Shown here piece by piece: positions 20,905-29,297 of a stretch of 64,000 nucleotides of DNA. How positions within the stretch are numbered: position 1 is the stretch's first letter; each line of letters opens with the position of its first letter. Both the position numbers and the translations under genes were made by a program. The notes beneath the pieces were generated by a model. That model was not told the DNA's origin, did not search any database, and saw nothing but the letters and a program-made list of their open reading frames with translations. The stretch spans positions 20,411-84,410 of the forward strand of contig JAJYYH010000025.1 in the NCBI GenBank assembly GCA_021801255.1. The letters are read 5' to 3'. Source of the DNA: Pseudomonadota bacterium (GTDB lineage: Bacteria; Pseudomonadota; Alphaproteobacteria; Acetobacterales; Acetobacteraceae).

Positions 20905-22104
20905 ATGGATCTCGCATTCACCAAGGAAGAAATCGCCTTTCGTGACGAGATGCGCCACATCTTCCGCAATGAAATCCCGGAGACCATCCGCCGCAAGGCA
21001 ACCGAGGGGCGGCATCTCTCGCGGGAAGAAATCGTCACCAGCCAACGCATTCTGAATGCGCGCGGGCTTGCCGTGCCGCATTGGCCGAGCGAATGGGGCG
21101 GGCGGGATTGGAGCCCGGTGCAGCTCTATTTCTATCAGGACGAGATGCAGCAAGCGAATGTGCCGCCACCGCTGCCCTTCAATGTCAGCATGGTCGGTCC
21201 GGTCATCGCGAGCTTCGGCAATGAGCGGCAGAAGCGCGCGTTTCTTCCCCGGATCGCCAATATCGATATTTGGTTTTGCCAGGGATTTTCCGAACCCGGC
21301 TCGGGCTCCGATCTCGCCAGCCTCCGCACCAGCGCCAAACGTGCAGGTGACTTCTATATCGTCAACGGTCAGAAAACCTGGACCACGCTGGCGCAATACG
21401 CCGACTGGATCTTCTGCCTCGTGCGCACGGATGCGAGTGCGAAACAGCAGGAAGGCATTTCCTTCCTGCTCATCGACATGAAGACCCCCGGCATCACCGT
21501 ACGCCCGATCCAGACCATCGATGGCGGGCATGAGGTCAACGAGGTTTTTCTCGATGACGTCAAGGTGCCGGTCGAAAATCTCGTCGGCGAAGAAAACAAG
21601 GGCTGGGACTACGCCAAATTCCTGCTCGGCAACGAACGTACCGGCATCGCCCGCGTCGGCACTTCCAAGGAGCGCATCCGCCGCATCAAGGAATTGGCGG
21701 CACTCGAGCGCGCGGGCGAGCAGCGGGTGATCGACAATCCGCGGTTTCGCGAAAAGCTTGCCGCTGTCGAGGTTGAATTGAAGGCGTTGGAATTGACACA
21801 GTTGCGGGTTGTCGCCAATGAGCGCCGGGGCGCGCGCGGCAAGCCCGATCCCGCCTCCTCGATCCTCAAGATCAAGGGCTCGGAAATCCAGCAGGCGACG
21901 ACGGAATTGCTGATGGACGTGGTCGGGCCCTATGCCATGCCCTATCAGCCGCAATTCGAGGAAGGCTGGAACGAGCCGCCGATCGGCCCCGATTATGCCG
22001 CCCCCGCCGCGCCGACCTACTTCAACTGGCGCAAGATCTCGATCTATGGTGGCTCGAACGAGATCCAGCGCAACATCATCGCCAAGGCCATTCTCGGCCT
22101 CTGA
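20905..22104 (+). CDS. pimC: Acyl-CoA dehydrogenase, large subunit type (PimC-like)
   Basis: A 399-residue flavoprotein dehydrogenase. The FAD/substrate region is FCQGFSEPGSGSDLASLRT, followed by FYIVNGQKTWTTLAQYADWIFCLVRT, and the catalytic-base segment near the C-terminus is ISIYGGSNEIQRNIIAK with the conserved glutamate. The frame is open far upstream into pimB, but ATG 20905 with TGAGGCAAA before it is the family start. It is paired with pimD, eight bases downstream; such pairs are thought to act as a heteromer on CoA thioesters of dicarboxylates, transferring electrons to ETF. Confidence 0.93.
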   Translation: MDLAFTKEEIAFRDEMRHIFRNEIPETIRRKATEGRHLSREEIVTSQRILNARGLAVPHWPSEWGGRDWSPVQLYFYQDEMQQANVPPPLPFNVSMVGPVIASFGNERQKRAFLPRIANIDIWFCQGFSEPGSGSDLASLRTSAKRAGDFYIVNGQKTWTTLAQYADWIFCLVRTDASAKQQEGISFLLIDMKTPGITVRPIQTIDGGHEVNEVFLDDVKVPVENLVGEENKGWDYAKFLLGNERTGIARVGTSKERIRRIKELAALERAGEQRVIDNPRFREKLAAVEVELKALELTQLRVVANERRGARGKPDPASSILKIKGSEIQQATTELLMDVVGPYAMPYQPQFEEGWNEPPIGPDYAAPAAPTYFNWRKISIYGGSNEIQRNIIAKAILGL

Positions 22105-22112
22105 GGGGAAAC

Positions 22113-23252
22113 ATGGATTTCGATCTTAGCGAGGAACAGTCGCTACTCAAGGACAGCGTCGAGAAACTCATCGCCCAGCATTACGATTTCGAGCAGCGGA
22201 AGAAATATCTGCAAACTCCGGAGGGCTATGCCCCCGATCTCTGGGCGCGGTATGCCGAAATGGGGCTTCTCGGCCTGCCCTTCGCCGAGGCGGAAGGCGG
22301 GTTCAGCGGTGGCGCGGTCGAGACCATGATCGTCATGGAGGCGTTCGGGCGCGGCCTGGTGCTCGAACCCTATTTCGCGACCGTGGTGCTCGCCGGCGGC
22401 CTCTTGCGCCATGCCGCGAGCGCGGCGCAACGCGCCGCTCTCATTCCCGCGATCGCGGCCGGCGAGCTGCGCTTGGCCTTTGCCCAGAGCGAGCGTCAAG
22501 CGCGCTATGATCTTAGCGATATCGCAACGACGGCGACAAGGGAGGGCACCCGCTGGAACCTCAGCGGCGAGAAGAGCCTTGTTCTACACGGCGATTCCGC
22601 CGATCGACTGATTGTCAGCGCGCGCGTTTCGGGGGCGCGGCGCGATCACGATGGCATCGGCCTCTTTCTCGTCGATGCCGCCTCCCCAGGCGTTTCCCGC
22701 CGTGGCTATGCCTTGCAGGACGGCACGCGCGCGGCGGAAATCACCTTGGCCGGCGCCGCCGGCGAGCCGCTTGGCGCGCCGGATCGCGGGTTCTCCGCGA
22801 TCGAACGCGTCGTCGATGAGGCGATCGCGGCGCTGGCGGCCGAGGCGATCGGGGTGATGGCGGTCATGCACGAGACGACGCTCGACTATCTCAAGACCCG
22901 CAAGCAGTTCGGTCGCCCGATCGGTCAGTTCCAGGTGTTGCAGCACCGCGCCGTCGATATGTTCGTCGCCATCGAACAAGCGCGCAGCATGGCTTTTTTC
23001 GCCACCATGATGGCGGGCGAGGCCGATGCTGAAGAACGGCGCCGCGCCATGGCGGCGGTGAAAGTGCAGATCGGCCGCTCCGGGCGCAGGGTCGGACAGG
23101 AAGCAATCCAGCTCCACGGCGGCATCGGCATGACCATGGAATACAAGGTCGGGCACTATTTCAAGCGCATGACCATGATCGAGACGCTGTTCGGCGATGC
23201 CGATCATCATCTGGGCAATCTCGCGGCGCTCGGAGGGCTGATTGCGGTTTGA
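22113..23252 (+). CDS. pimD: Acyl-CoA dehydrogenase, small subunit type (PimD-like)
   Basis: A 379-residue acyl-CoA dehydrogenase homologue, starting MDFDLSEEQSLLKDSVEKL behind GAGGGGAA. It has the LKTRKQFGRPIGQFQVLQH helix and the C-terminal EAIQLHGGIGMTMEY motif. The middle FAD-binding strand (FAQSERQARYDLSDI) departs from the usual FALTEPxAGSD, typical of the smaller partner in these pairs, so it may depend on PimC for full activity (inference). It is the last gene of the run; a pimE-like hydratase, present in the R. palustris operon, does not follow. Confidence 0.92.
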   Translation: MDFDLSEEQSLLKDSVEKLIAQHYDFEQRKKYLQTPEGYAPDLWARYAEMGLLGLPFAEAEGGFSGGAVETMIVMEAFGRGLVLEPYFATVVLAGGLLRHAASAAQRAALIPAIAAGELRLAFAQSERQARYDLSDIATTATREGTRWNLSGEKSLVLHGDSADRLIVSARVSGARRDHDGIGLFLVDAASPGVSRRGYALQDGTRAAEITLAGAAGEPLGAPDRGFSAIERVVDEAIAALAAEAIGVMAVMHETTLDYLKTRKQFGRPIGQFQVLQHRAVDMFVAIEQARSMAFFATMMAGEADAEERRRAMAAVKVQIGRSGRRVGQEAIQLHGGIGMTMEYKVGHYFKRMTMIETLFGDADHHLGNLAALGGLIAV

Positions 23253-23272
23253 TCGTCTCCCTCCGCTTCAGG

Positions 23273-23291
23273 CCAGGGGTGGGACCCCTGG
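23273..23291 (+). terminator. Hairpin after pimD
   Basis: A perfect 8-bp stem, CCAGGGGT (23273-23280) with ACCCCTGG (23284-23291) and a GGG loop, 20 bases after the pimD stop. Only a short pyrimidine run (TCTTC) follows, so it may be a weak terminator or a 3'-end stabiliser. Confidence 0.5.
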
Positions 23292-23406
23292 TCTTCAAGC
23301 GCTCCCGGATGCAAAAAACGCCTGATACACCCTTCACCCGATTGCCTTCTGGGATCGGATTTTCTCTCTTGAGACGAGCCCCGGATCGGTGCTACAAGCT
23401 ATGGGT

Positions 23407-23510
23407 TGAGAGTTTGAAAAAAATGCTCGCTTGTGCGGAAATCGACAGAAAAAAACCCAATGTTTCCAGAGGGCATTCTTGTTCAAGGTCGTTGATTTGC
23501 GGTTTCTGAC
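23407..23510 (+). repeat. Dispersed gene-border repeat, copy 1
   Basis: It begins TGAGAGTTTGAAAAAAATGC, contains AATCGACAGAAAAAA and AATGTTTCCAGAGGGCATTC, and ends near TTGATTTGCGGTTTCTGAC. These blocks match, in order, the copies at 25.6, 31.3, 34.6 and 53.5 kb. The right end abuts the ATG of the HNH gene. Confidence 0.85.
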
Positions 23511-23512
23511 CG

Positions 23513-23944
23513 ATGCCGATCCGCCGTGAGCTGCGTCCGCTCTATCCGCCGCACTGGAAGGAACTCAGCCGGCGGGTGCGCTTTGACCGCGCCGGCGGCG
23601 TGTGCGAACGCTGCGGCCGACCGCATGGCGGCCTGATCCGCTGCCTGCCGGACGGGCGCTGGTTTGACCCGAGGCGGCAGACTTGGCGCGATCGCCGGGG
23701 CCGGCCCGTCCCGACGCCGAACCTGCTGGCGCTGATCCCGCTCCGCATCACCCGTGTCGTGCTCGCCGCGGCGCATCTCGACCACGACCCGACCAACAAC
23801 CGACTGCGCAATCTGAAAAGCCTCTGCCAGCGCTGCCACATGCTCCACGACCGGCCCCACCACCTCGCGCAGCGGCGGATCACCTATCGCAGCCGCTATG
23901 CCGCCGGGGATCTCTTTCTCGGGCTCTACGCGCGGCACTTCTGA
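23513..23944 (+). CDS. HNH-endonuclease-like zinc-ribbon protein
   Basis: A 143-residue basic protein with an HNH-like arrangement: the CERC pair Cys31/Cys34, then H88-D90-H91 in AAAHLDHDPTNNRLRNL, and Cys105/Cys108 with His109 in SLCQRCHMLHD. The two CxxC pairs would bind a structural zinc and the His/Asn set could form the ββα-metal nuclease site. Such small proteins occur in phages and mobile regions but also as lone chromosomal genes; no phage genes are adjacent. The ATG at 23513 has no visible ribosome-binding site and lies two bases after a dispersed repeat copy. Function is unproven. Confidence 0.75.
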   Translation: MPIRRELRPLYPPHWKELSRRVRFDRAGGVCERCGRPHGGLIRCLPDGRWFDPRRQTWRDRRGRPVPTPNLLALIPLRITRVVLAAAHLDHDPTNNRLRNLKSLCQRCHMLHDRPHHLAQRRITYRSRYAAGDLFLGLYARHF

Positions 23945-23970
23945 TGCCGCCTCGGCGCGCGCTTTTCGGC

Positions 23971-24966
23971 TCAAACGCGGAGATGATAGGGCTGGCGGGG
24001 CAGGGGTATATCGGGCCACGTCTCGCCCTGGCAGACAGACAGCACCCATGCGGCGGGATTGGCCTTGAGGCTCGCCGCCAATTCCGCATAAGAAGTGGTC
24101 AGGCGCGGATTAACCTCGAGCACCAAAGGACCGTCGGCGCCATCGACGAGATCGACACCGACATAGCCCGCGAGACCGGGAATGGCGGCCGCGATCCCTT
24201 GAGCGATGGGCTCGTAACGGGCGCGATATCTCTCCATGCCACCGACAATCCAGCTATGACAATGGAATTGGCCGTGAGCGAGAGCGACCAGTTGCTGGTT
24301 GCAGCTTAGCACCCTTGCTTCCCCTTCCCGGCACAGCAGGCAAAGGCTGGCCGCGGCTCCCGTGACATAGGGTTGCACCACGAACCGGACGGGGCTTGCC
24401 TGGTTTCGGAGAAAATCGGCGGGCGTATCGGGCGGGGCGATCAGGAAACAATCCTCTGCCCCGGCGCCGTCATCCGGCTTGATCACCAACTCCCCTGACG
24501 CGGACGGGATCATTCCCGCCTGCCAGTCCATGAGCCGCCGGGTCGGGACGACGGGAATTGCGTGCGCGCTGAGGTGCAGGGCGGTCGCGAACTTGCTGGC
24601 GCAAAGTCCGACCGCCGCCGGTGTCGAGCCGATCAGCCGACGATGCGCCGCCAGCACCATGGCGGAGAGACGCTCAAGCAGGCCGTTGGTTTCCGGGGCG
24701 ATCGGCCAAACCATATCGGCCGCCGCGATCATTCCTGCCCAGACCGGCCAGGGATCTTGCGCGGCGGCAATGGGCACCACCCGCGCTGGTAGGTCCGCGG
24801 CAGCGAGGCGCGCGTCACGACTGATGACGATATCGAGACCGTCGAGCCTGGCGAGGTGTCCGAGAAGGCCGCGCAGCATGACATCGCCTTCCCGGCGGAG
24901 GCCATCGGGCAGCGCGGTCGCCGAGAAACCACCCCCGGTGACGTACTCGCAAACGAAAATCCGCAT
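23971..24966 (-). CDS. ATP-grasp family protein (COG1821-like, similar to tyramine-glutamate ligase)
   Basis: A 331-residue ATP-grasp enzyme. The start MRIFVCEYVTGGGFS at 24966 has GGGGAGGG upstream and resembles ATP-grasp proteins found in methylotroph tetrahydromethanopterin/methanofuran clusters. The ATP-binding core is seen in ELVIKPDDGAGAEDC and the metal-binding end in GPLVLEVNPRLTTSYAEL (Glu and Asn). Such enzymes join a carboxylate to an amine through an acyl-phosphate. No other methanopterin gene is in the window, so the acceptor is open. It converges on the HNH gene with a 26-base gap and appears monocistronic. Confidence 0.8.
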   Translation of the reverse strand: MRIFVCEYVTGGGFSATALPDGLRREGDVMLRGLLGHLARLDGLDIVISRDARLAAADLPARVVPIAAAQDPWPVWAGMIAAADMVWPIAPETNGLLERLSAMVLAAHRRLIGSTPAAVGLCASKFATALHLSAHAIPVVPTRRLMDWQAGMIPSASGELVIKPDDGAGAEDCFLIAPPDTPADFLRNQASPVRFVVQPYVTGAAASLCLLCREGEARVLSCNQQLVALAHGQFHCHSWIVGGMERYRARYEPIAQGIAAAIPGLAGYVGVDLVDGADGPLVLEVNPRLTTSYAELAASLKANPAAWVLSVCQGETWPDIPLPRQPYHLRV

Positions 24967-25172
24967 GCCCGATACCCTCCCCCTGCCGGATCGGTGCCGC
25001 GACCGGTTGGGCACCGCGATCCGCGCCGCCATCCCCACGGACGTGCGGGCACCGCCAACCTACGGCCCCGGAACGGCCCGGGGAACAGCGCGGGGCGATG
25101 GTCTGGTCGGCGGTCGAGGCGAGGGTGATCACGCGGCCATCGCCACGTCCGTAGGGCTATTGCGCATGGCCT

Positions 25173-25583
25173 TCAATGCGTCGCGGCTTCCTTTGCTTGT
25201 TCCCAAAGGGCGCGATAGTCATAGGTCGGATAAAACTCCGTGAAATAGCCGCCCCAGGCAGCGCTTTCGACAGCGACATTGACGGCCCGCAACCGCTCGG
25301 GTGGAAACCGCAAAATCACCACCTGCCCGATCCCCATCATCACATACCAGCCGACGATCTCGACGCCGGGCGGAGGAAATTTCTTGAACCAGCCGGTCTC
25401 CTTGAGATGGGCGTTGATCTCATCGAGGGTTTTCTCCTCGTTATGGCGGAGGAAGATCGTCAGCATGATCTGCCCTTGTGCCGGAGAGGCCTCCGGCTCG
25501 GCAGCGCGCGCGCCCTTCGCGGCATAGGCGGCGAAAGGCAGAGCCGCCAACAGGCGGGCGAGGGTGCGACGGCGGGGCTTCAT
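25173..25583 (-). CDS. Conserved secreted protein of unknown function (136 aa)
   Basis: A small exported protein: residues 1-28 (with RRRTLARLLAALPFAAYA) form a signal peptide with a twin-arginine-like start and cleavage near GARAAE. The mature part contains EKTLDEINAHLKETGWFKKFPP and YVMMGIGQVVILRFPPERLRAVN, a pattern I have seen in uncharacterised proteobacterial proteins. The alternating strand/helix pattern suggests a small ferredoxin-like alpha/beta fold (inference). Its ribosome-binding site GAGGAG is formed partly by the end of the dispersed repeat copy lying immediately upstream. No partner gene is evident. Confidence 0.7.
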   Translation of the reverse strand: MKPRRRTLARLLAALPFAAYAAKGARAAEPEASPAQGQIMLTIFLRHNEEKTLDEINAHLKETGWFKKFPPPGVEIVGWYVMMGIGQVVILRFPPERLRAVNVAVESAAWGGYFTEFYPTYDYRALWEQAKEAATH

Positions 25584-25594
25584 GCGGCGTTCTC

Positions 25595-25699
25595 CTCAGA
25601 GCCTGAAAATCAATCGAACTTGAAAAAGACTGCCCTCTGAAACATTGATTTTTTCCGGTCGATTCTGGGGCGCGAGGGCATTCTTTTTCAAACTCTCAG
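25595..25699 (-). repeat. Dispersed gene-border repeat, copy 2 (inverse orientation)
   Basis: The reverse complement reads GAGAGTTTGAAAAAGAATGC, then GAATCGACCGG, AATGTTTCAGAGGGCA and ends TTGATTTTCAGGCTCTGAG. It is a full-length copy and the clearest guide to the consensus. Its final GAG joins GAG of the host sequence to make the ribosome-binding site of the 136-residue secreted protein. Confidence 0.9.
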
Positions 25700-25853
25700 G
25701 CGAAAAAAAACCGGTCACCGGCCATCGCGCTGGCGTGATCAACATGGCCGGAGCGCGCTCGTTGGCCGAGACCAAGGGCGGCATATGGCGGCCAGTGCCC
25801 GGAAATGCCTCGCCGCCGGTTAATCCACCGTCCTCGGTCGCGGCGATCGGATG

Positions 25854-26519
25854 CTAGGTCAGATGCTCCGCGAAAAAGGCGAGGCTGCGATGCAAGGCGA
25901 TTTCGTTCGCGCGCGGATTGAAGCTCGGCCGTTCCTCGCAGCCAAAGCCGTGTTCCGCGCCGTCATAGACATAAACCGGGATTTCGGGGTGACGCTGGCG
26001 AATAGCCGCGACATCGGCCAGCGGAATGCTCTTGTCCTCGGCGCCGAAATGCAGCTGGACCGGGCAGTTCGGCCGCGTGTCCTGCGCCGCCCTGATGCCG
26101 CCGCCATACCAGCCGATGGCTGCCTTGAACGCTTTGCTCCGTGTCGCGCCGAGCCAGGCGATCGTCCCGCCCCAGCAATAGCCGATGATACCGGTCGGCC
26201 GCGGCGCCAGCTTGGCCGCCGCGGCCTCGATATCGCGCAGCACCGCGGCCTCTTCGATCGGCTCGCGCAGCTTGAGCCCGCGCGCGATGTCCGCCGCGGT
26301 GTAGCCGAGTTCGACGCCGCGCTCGACGCGGTCGAACAACGCCGGCGCGATGACCTGATAGCCATAGCCGGCCAGTTCGTCGCAAACCCGCCGTATGTGC
26401 CGGTTCACCCCGAAAATTTCCTGTGCCACGACGATCCCGCGCAGCGCGTGCGGATCGCCCGTCAGATAGGCCTGGAATATGTGTCCACAGGACGCCGTGA
26501 GATCGATCATTTCGCCCAT
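25854..26519 (-). CDS. Dienelactone hydrolase family protein
   Basis: A 221-residue alpha/beta hydrolase of the dienelactone hydrolase family. The catalytic triad is Cys115 in IIGYCWGGT, Asp162 in GAEDKSIP and His190 in DGAEHGFG; Glu34 in VAQEIFG matches the family's activating glutamate. Start ATG 26519 follows AGGGGAA. It lies 51 bases after the methyltransferase gene on the same strand, so the two are probably one unit. Classical members hydrolyse dienelactone in chlorocatechol breakdown, but many such genes act on other small lactones or esters; the substrate here is unknown. Confidence 0.9.
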   Translation of the reverse strand: MGEMIDLTASCGHIFQAYLTGDPHALRGIVVAQEIFGVNRHIRRVCDELAGYGYQVIAPALFDRVERGVELGYTAADIARGLKLREPIEEAAVLRDIEAAAAKLAPRPTGIIGYCWGGTIAWLGATRSKAFKAAIGWYGGGIRAAQDTRPNCPVQLHFGAEDKSIPLADVAAIRQRHPEIPVYVYDGAEHGFGCEERPSFNPRANEIALHRSLAFFAEHLT

Positions 26520-26570
26520 TATGCATTCCCCTTGGTGTGTTTTGCCGGGTATCGCCGATCGCAAGGAGCA

Positions 26571-27602
26571 TCACGCTTTCGTCGCGATGACCGCCGGGGC
26601 CGGCATGCCACCTTGTTCGCCAATATCGGCTGTCGCTACCGTGGCGAAGCCCGCCTCGGCGAGCCAGCTCCGGTATTGCGAGAGCGTGAAAGTATCGCCA
26701 TTTTCGGTGTTAACAAGCATGTTGAGGGCAAACAGCAGCGGCGGCGGCGGCCCAGTGCGTTCTTCGTTGGGAAAGAAATCGAGGATAGCGAGCCGCCCGC
26801 CAGTATCGAGGGCGGCGGCAAGGCGCCGGAAAAGGCGGCGCGAGGACGCCTCACCCTCGGAATGGACGATATTGCCGAGCACGACGAGATCGAAGCAGGC
26901 GGTGCCGAAATCAACCCTGTCGAGATCGCCCGCAAGATAAGTGAAACGCTCGCCGAGCCCGTGCTGGGCCACGAAACGCGCGGTTTCCTTGAGCACCCCG
27001 GGGAAGTCATGGGCTGTGACATGGGCCGTTGTGTCCGCTTCGGCGAGCGCGATGCTCCACACCGCCGAGCCGGCGCCGACATCGAGAATGCGAAGCCCGC
27101 GATGGCGCGTTCCCACGCCAAGAGCGGCGGCGAGGCGGCGGGCGGGCTCACGGTTGACGACGTGCAGGCTGCGGATGAGGATCGGGAAGAACGCCTCGGC
27201 GTGTTCCTGGCGCTCCACCATGACGCTTGGCCGGCCCGTGCGCACCGCTTCTGGCAAGCCCCCCCAGGCATTCCAGAGATCATCGGATTGCATCAGCGCG
27301 CCGACATAATCAGGGCTTTCGCGCACGAGATAGGCGCGCGTGCCAGGCGGCAGCAGATAGCGCGCCTTCTCTTTGCCGAGCAGGCCAAGAGCCACCAGGG
27401 CATCGAGCAGCATGCGCGTTCCACGCAGGCTCGCGCCCGCCGCCCCGGCGAGCGCCTCAGCCGTTTCGTGGCCCGCCGCGAGATGGCCGAAAAGGTCGAT
27501 CTGCAAAGCCGCGCTCAGCACCCGCGAGGCGGCCATCGCCATGTGCATCTGGAGCAACCCCTGCGGGGTAACAGAGAAGCCTGTGGGGATTTCGGTTTTC
27601 AT
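26571..27602 (-). CDS. SAM-dependent O-methyltransferase (methyltransferase_2 type)
   Basis: A 343-residue class I methyltransferase with an N-terminal winged-helix dimerisation domain (residues 15-105) and a Rossmann SAM domain. The SAM motif is ILDVGAGSAVWSIALAEA, with AHDFPGVLKETARF and VLGNIVHSEGEASSRRLFRR later. This arrangement is shared by plant-type and antibiotic O-methyltransferases and by BchU-like enzymes of bacteriochlorophyll synthesis. The usual catalytic histidine region appears as NIVHSEGE. First gene of a two-gene unit with the dienelactone hydrolase. Confidence 0.85.
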   Translation of the reverse strand: MKTEIPTGFSVTPQGLLQMHMAMAASRVLSAALQIDLFGHLAAGHETAEALAGAAGASLRGTRMLLDALVALGLLGKEKARYLLPPGTRAYLVRESPDYVGALMQSDDLWNAWGGLPEAVRTGRPSVMVERQEHAEAFFPILIRSLHVVNREPARRLAAALGVGTRHRGLRILDVGAGSAVWSIALAEADTTAHVTAHDFPGVLKETARFVAQHGLGERFTYLAGDLDRVDFGTACFDLVVLGNIVHSEGEASSRRLFRRLAAALDTGGRLAILDFFPNEERTGPPPPLLFALNMLVNTENGDTFTLSQYRSWLAEAGFATVATADIGEQGGMPAPAVIATKA

Positions 27603-27730
27603 CGTCGGTCTCCTCTCGGCTCGGCCGATTGCCCAGGGCGGCGGGGTTTACCCGGCGTCCCTTCAGCCAGATGGAATGGCGGCGGCTTTGGCCATCCCGG
27701 TTCGGTGAACCATTGCAGCCCTCCTGCTGG

Positions 27731-27763
27731 AATGGCGCGATCGGACTAGAATGGCGCGATCGG
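27731..27763. repeat. Direct repeat of 14 bases, possible regulator half-sites
   Basis: AATGGCGCGATCGG occurs at 27731-27744 and again at 27750-27763, a 19-base period. Each copy contains the palindrome CGATCG. The spacing, nearly two helical turns, suits a dimeric DNA-binding protein acting on the methyltransferase unit. Confidence 0.45.
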
Positions 27764-27948
27764 GCGCGGCGGTCCAGGATAGGGTGCGGGACGCAGCCGC
27801 GCGAACGCCTCGACGGTCTGCCAAGCGAAATTTCTCTCCTCGCCGCATGACCCGTGGCCAGCCATATCTAGCCAAATTTTCACCCCTTTGCGGACCCCGC
27901 GGGCATCGCGGATGATCCGCCCGCTCCCTCGCGCATGCGCCGGCAACT

Positions 27949-27996
27949 TTGACCTATGCCCGGCTTGACCTGTGCCCGGCTTGACGTAGGCCGGCC
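27949..27996. repeat. Three-unit tandem repeat of 16 bases
   Basis: Units TTGACCTATGCCCGGC (27949-27964) and TTGACCTGTGCCCGGC (27965-27980) differ by one base; a third degenerate unit beginning TTGACGTAGG follows to 27996. Function unknown. Confidence 0.7.
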
Positions 27997-28111
27997 GAAG
28001 ACCGGCCGGCTGCTTCTCCGGCCGCGTTACCCGGTGATGGGCAGGATAAATTCTCCAAGCCCTAACCACCGCTTAACCCTGCGGGCGCAGAGCAGGCGTG
28101 AGGAGGGCATC

Positions 28112-28822
28112 ATGGGCGCCGCCGGAGTTATCGCTGGTCTCATCGCCGCTGTCGCGCTCGCCGCCGCGCTGCCCGCCGCGGCGGCGGCGGATTGCGAGGC
28201 GGCGGCGGTGGCGGCCGAGCGAGAATTTTTCCTGCCGCCAGGCCTTCTCGCCGCCATCGGTCTCAGCGAGAGCGGCCGGCCCGACCCGCGCGACGGCCGC
28301 CTCCATCCCTGGCCCTGGACCATCGATGTCGCGGGCAGTGGACGGTTTTTTGCCTCGGCCGAGGCGGCGATCGCGGCAACCGAGGCGGCGCTCGACACGG
28401 GCGCCCGGACGATCGATGTCGGCTGTTTCCAGATCGATCTTTTCTACCACCCCGCCGCTTTTTCCACCCTCGCGGAAGCGTTTGACGCCCGTGCCAATGC
28501 CAGCGCTGCCGGGCGGTTTCTCACCGAACTCCATGCCCGGGCCGGCGATTGGGGCCGCGCGCTGGAACTTTATCACTCGGCCACGCCGGCGCGCGGCGAA
28601 CCCTATCGGTGGCGGGTGACGGCGGATTGGCTGGCGATGCCCCGAACCCTCGGGCGCGGCGTGGCGGACCCGCTCATGCCGCGTTTCGCCCCGGCGCTCG
28701 GCCAAGTGCGGGTGATCACGCCCGACCGCCCGGCTGAGGTCAGCGGCTTCGGGCGCCAGGGCGGGTTGCCGCGCGTCATTACGCCGCTGAGCCCGATGCC
28801 GATCAGCCCTGGGGCGCCCTGA
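28112..28822 (+). CDS. Secreted lytic transglycosylase-like protein
   Basis: A 236-residue exported protein of the SLT/lysozyme-like fold. Residues 1-26 are an Ala-rich signal peptide. The catalytic glutamate is probably Glu53 in [15 protein letters not shown], followed by the substrate-groove motifs WPWTIDVAG and [16 protein letters not shown], typical of alphaproteobacterial transglycosylase-domain proteins. It would cut peptidoglycan glycan strands to 1,6-anhydro ends. Start ATG 28112 is set by AGGAGGG. The C-terminal 60 residues are Pro-rich and probably disordered. It converges on the TIGR02300-type gene. Confidence 0.82.
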   Translation: MGAAGVIAGLIAAVALAAALPAAAAADCEAAAVAAEREFFLPPGLLAAIGLSESGRPDPRDGRLHPWPWTIDVAGSGRFFASAEAAIAATEAALDTGARTIDVGCFQIDLFYHPAAFSTLAEAFDARANASAAGRFLTELHARAGDWGRALELYHSATPARGEPYRWRVTADWLAMPRTLGRGVADPLMPRFAPALGQVRVITPDRPAEVSGFGRQGGLPRVITPLSPMPISPGAP

Positions 28823-28841
28823 GCCTGTCAGTCTGCGCCCT

Positions 28842-29168
28842 TCAGTGCTCGGTATCGTCGCTGTCGGGCTCGACCTCGATATCGGCGTCGATCGCATCGG
28901 CGTCGTCTTCGAGATCGGCGGTGTCCTCAAGGACATCGGCGTCCTCGGCGACCTCGATATCGAGATCGCCGTCCTCGATCGCCGGCGAGACGACCTTTTT
29001 CGGCCGCTTGTCCTCGACCGGCGCCGCCGGCAGGCGTCGCAGCCGCGGCTGTTCCGCCGGCTGCTCGGCGCCGCATTTCGGACAGATCGCCGGCTGCTTC
29101 ATCAAATCATAGAAGCGCGCGCCGCACTGCACGCAGACACGCTTGGTGCCAAGCTCGGGCTTCACCAT
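28842..29168 (-). CDS. TIGR02300-family zinc-ribbon protein
   Basis: A 108-residue protein opening [26 protein letters not shown], with two CxxC pairs (CVQC, CPKC) forming a zinc ribbon. The C-terminal half is strongly acidic (repeated Asp/Glu, residues 65-107) and probably unstructured. This combination is the uncharacterised family TIGR02300 of alphaproteobacteria, commonly next to aroA and divergent from it, as here. No function is established; the ribbon could bind nucleic acid or protein. Confidence 0.9.
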   Translation of the reverse strand: MVKPELGTKRVCVQCGARFYDLMKQPAICPKCGAEQPAEQPRLRRLPAAPVEDKRPKKVVSPAIEDGDLDIEVAEDADVLEDTADLEDDADAIDADIEVEPDSDDTEH

Positions 29169-29297
29169 CAGAACGCCTCGCAAGATCGCAAACCGGGGGC
29201 GCCCCATGCCATCCCCTCGCGCCCCTGTCAAACCCCGAAATGGCATGCTATCGCCGCGCCCGGAGCGGGCGGCGGGTGTGGCGTGATGGAGGGATGC

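Larger units (their letters stand above)
27603..28111. other. Large intergenic region between methyltransferase and transglycosylase genes
   Basis: 509 bases without a supported gene. It holds an inverted repeat GGTTC/GAACC (27699-27711), a 14-base direct repeat and a 16-base tandem repeat, listed separately. It must contain the divergent promoters of the flanking genes, but I cannot place convincing -35/-10 pairs. Confidence 0.6.

Noticed and set aside
23407..23510. Copies of the ~105-bp repeat as a CRISPR array or ordinary terminators
   Set aside because: Copies are kilobases apart with no spacer pattern, and they include stop-codon and ribosome-binding ends beyond what a terminator needs. 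No cas genes are present.
23513..23944. Prophage or restriction island around the HNH gene
   Set aside because: No phage structural, integrase or methylase gene adjoins; the neighbours are metabolic genes of similar composition.
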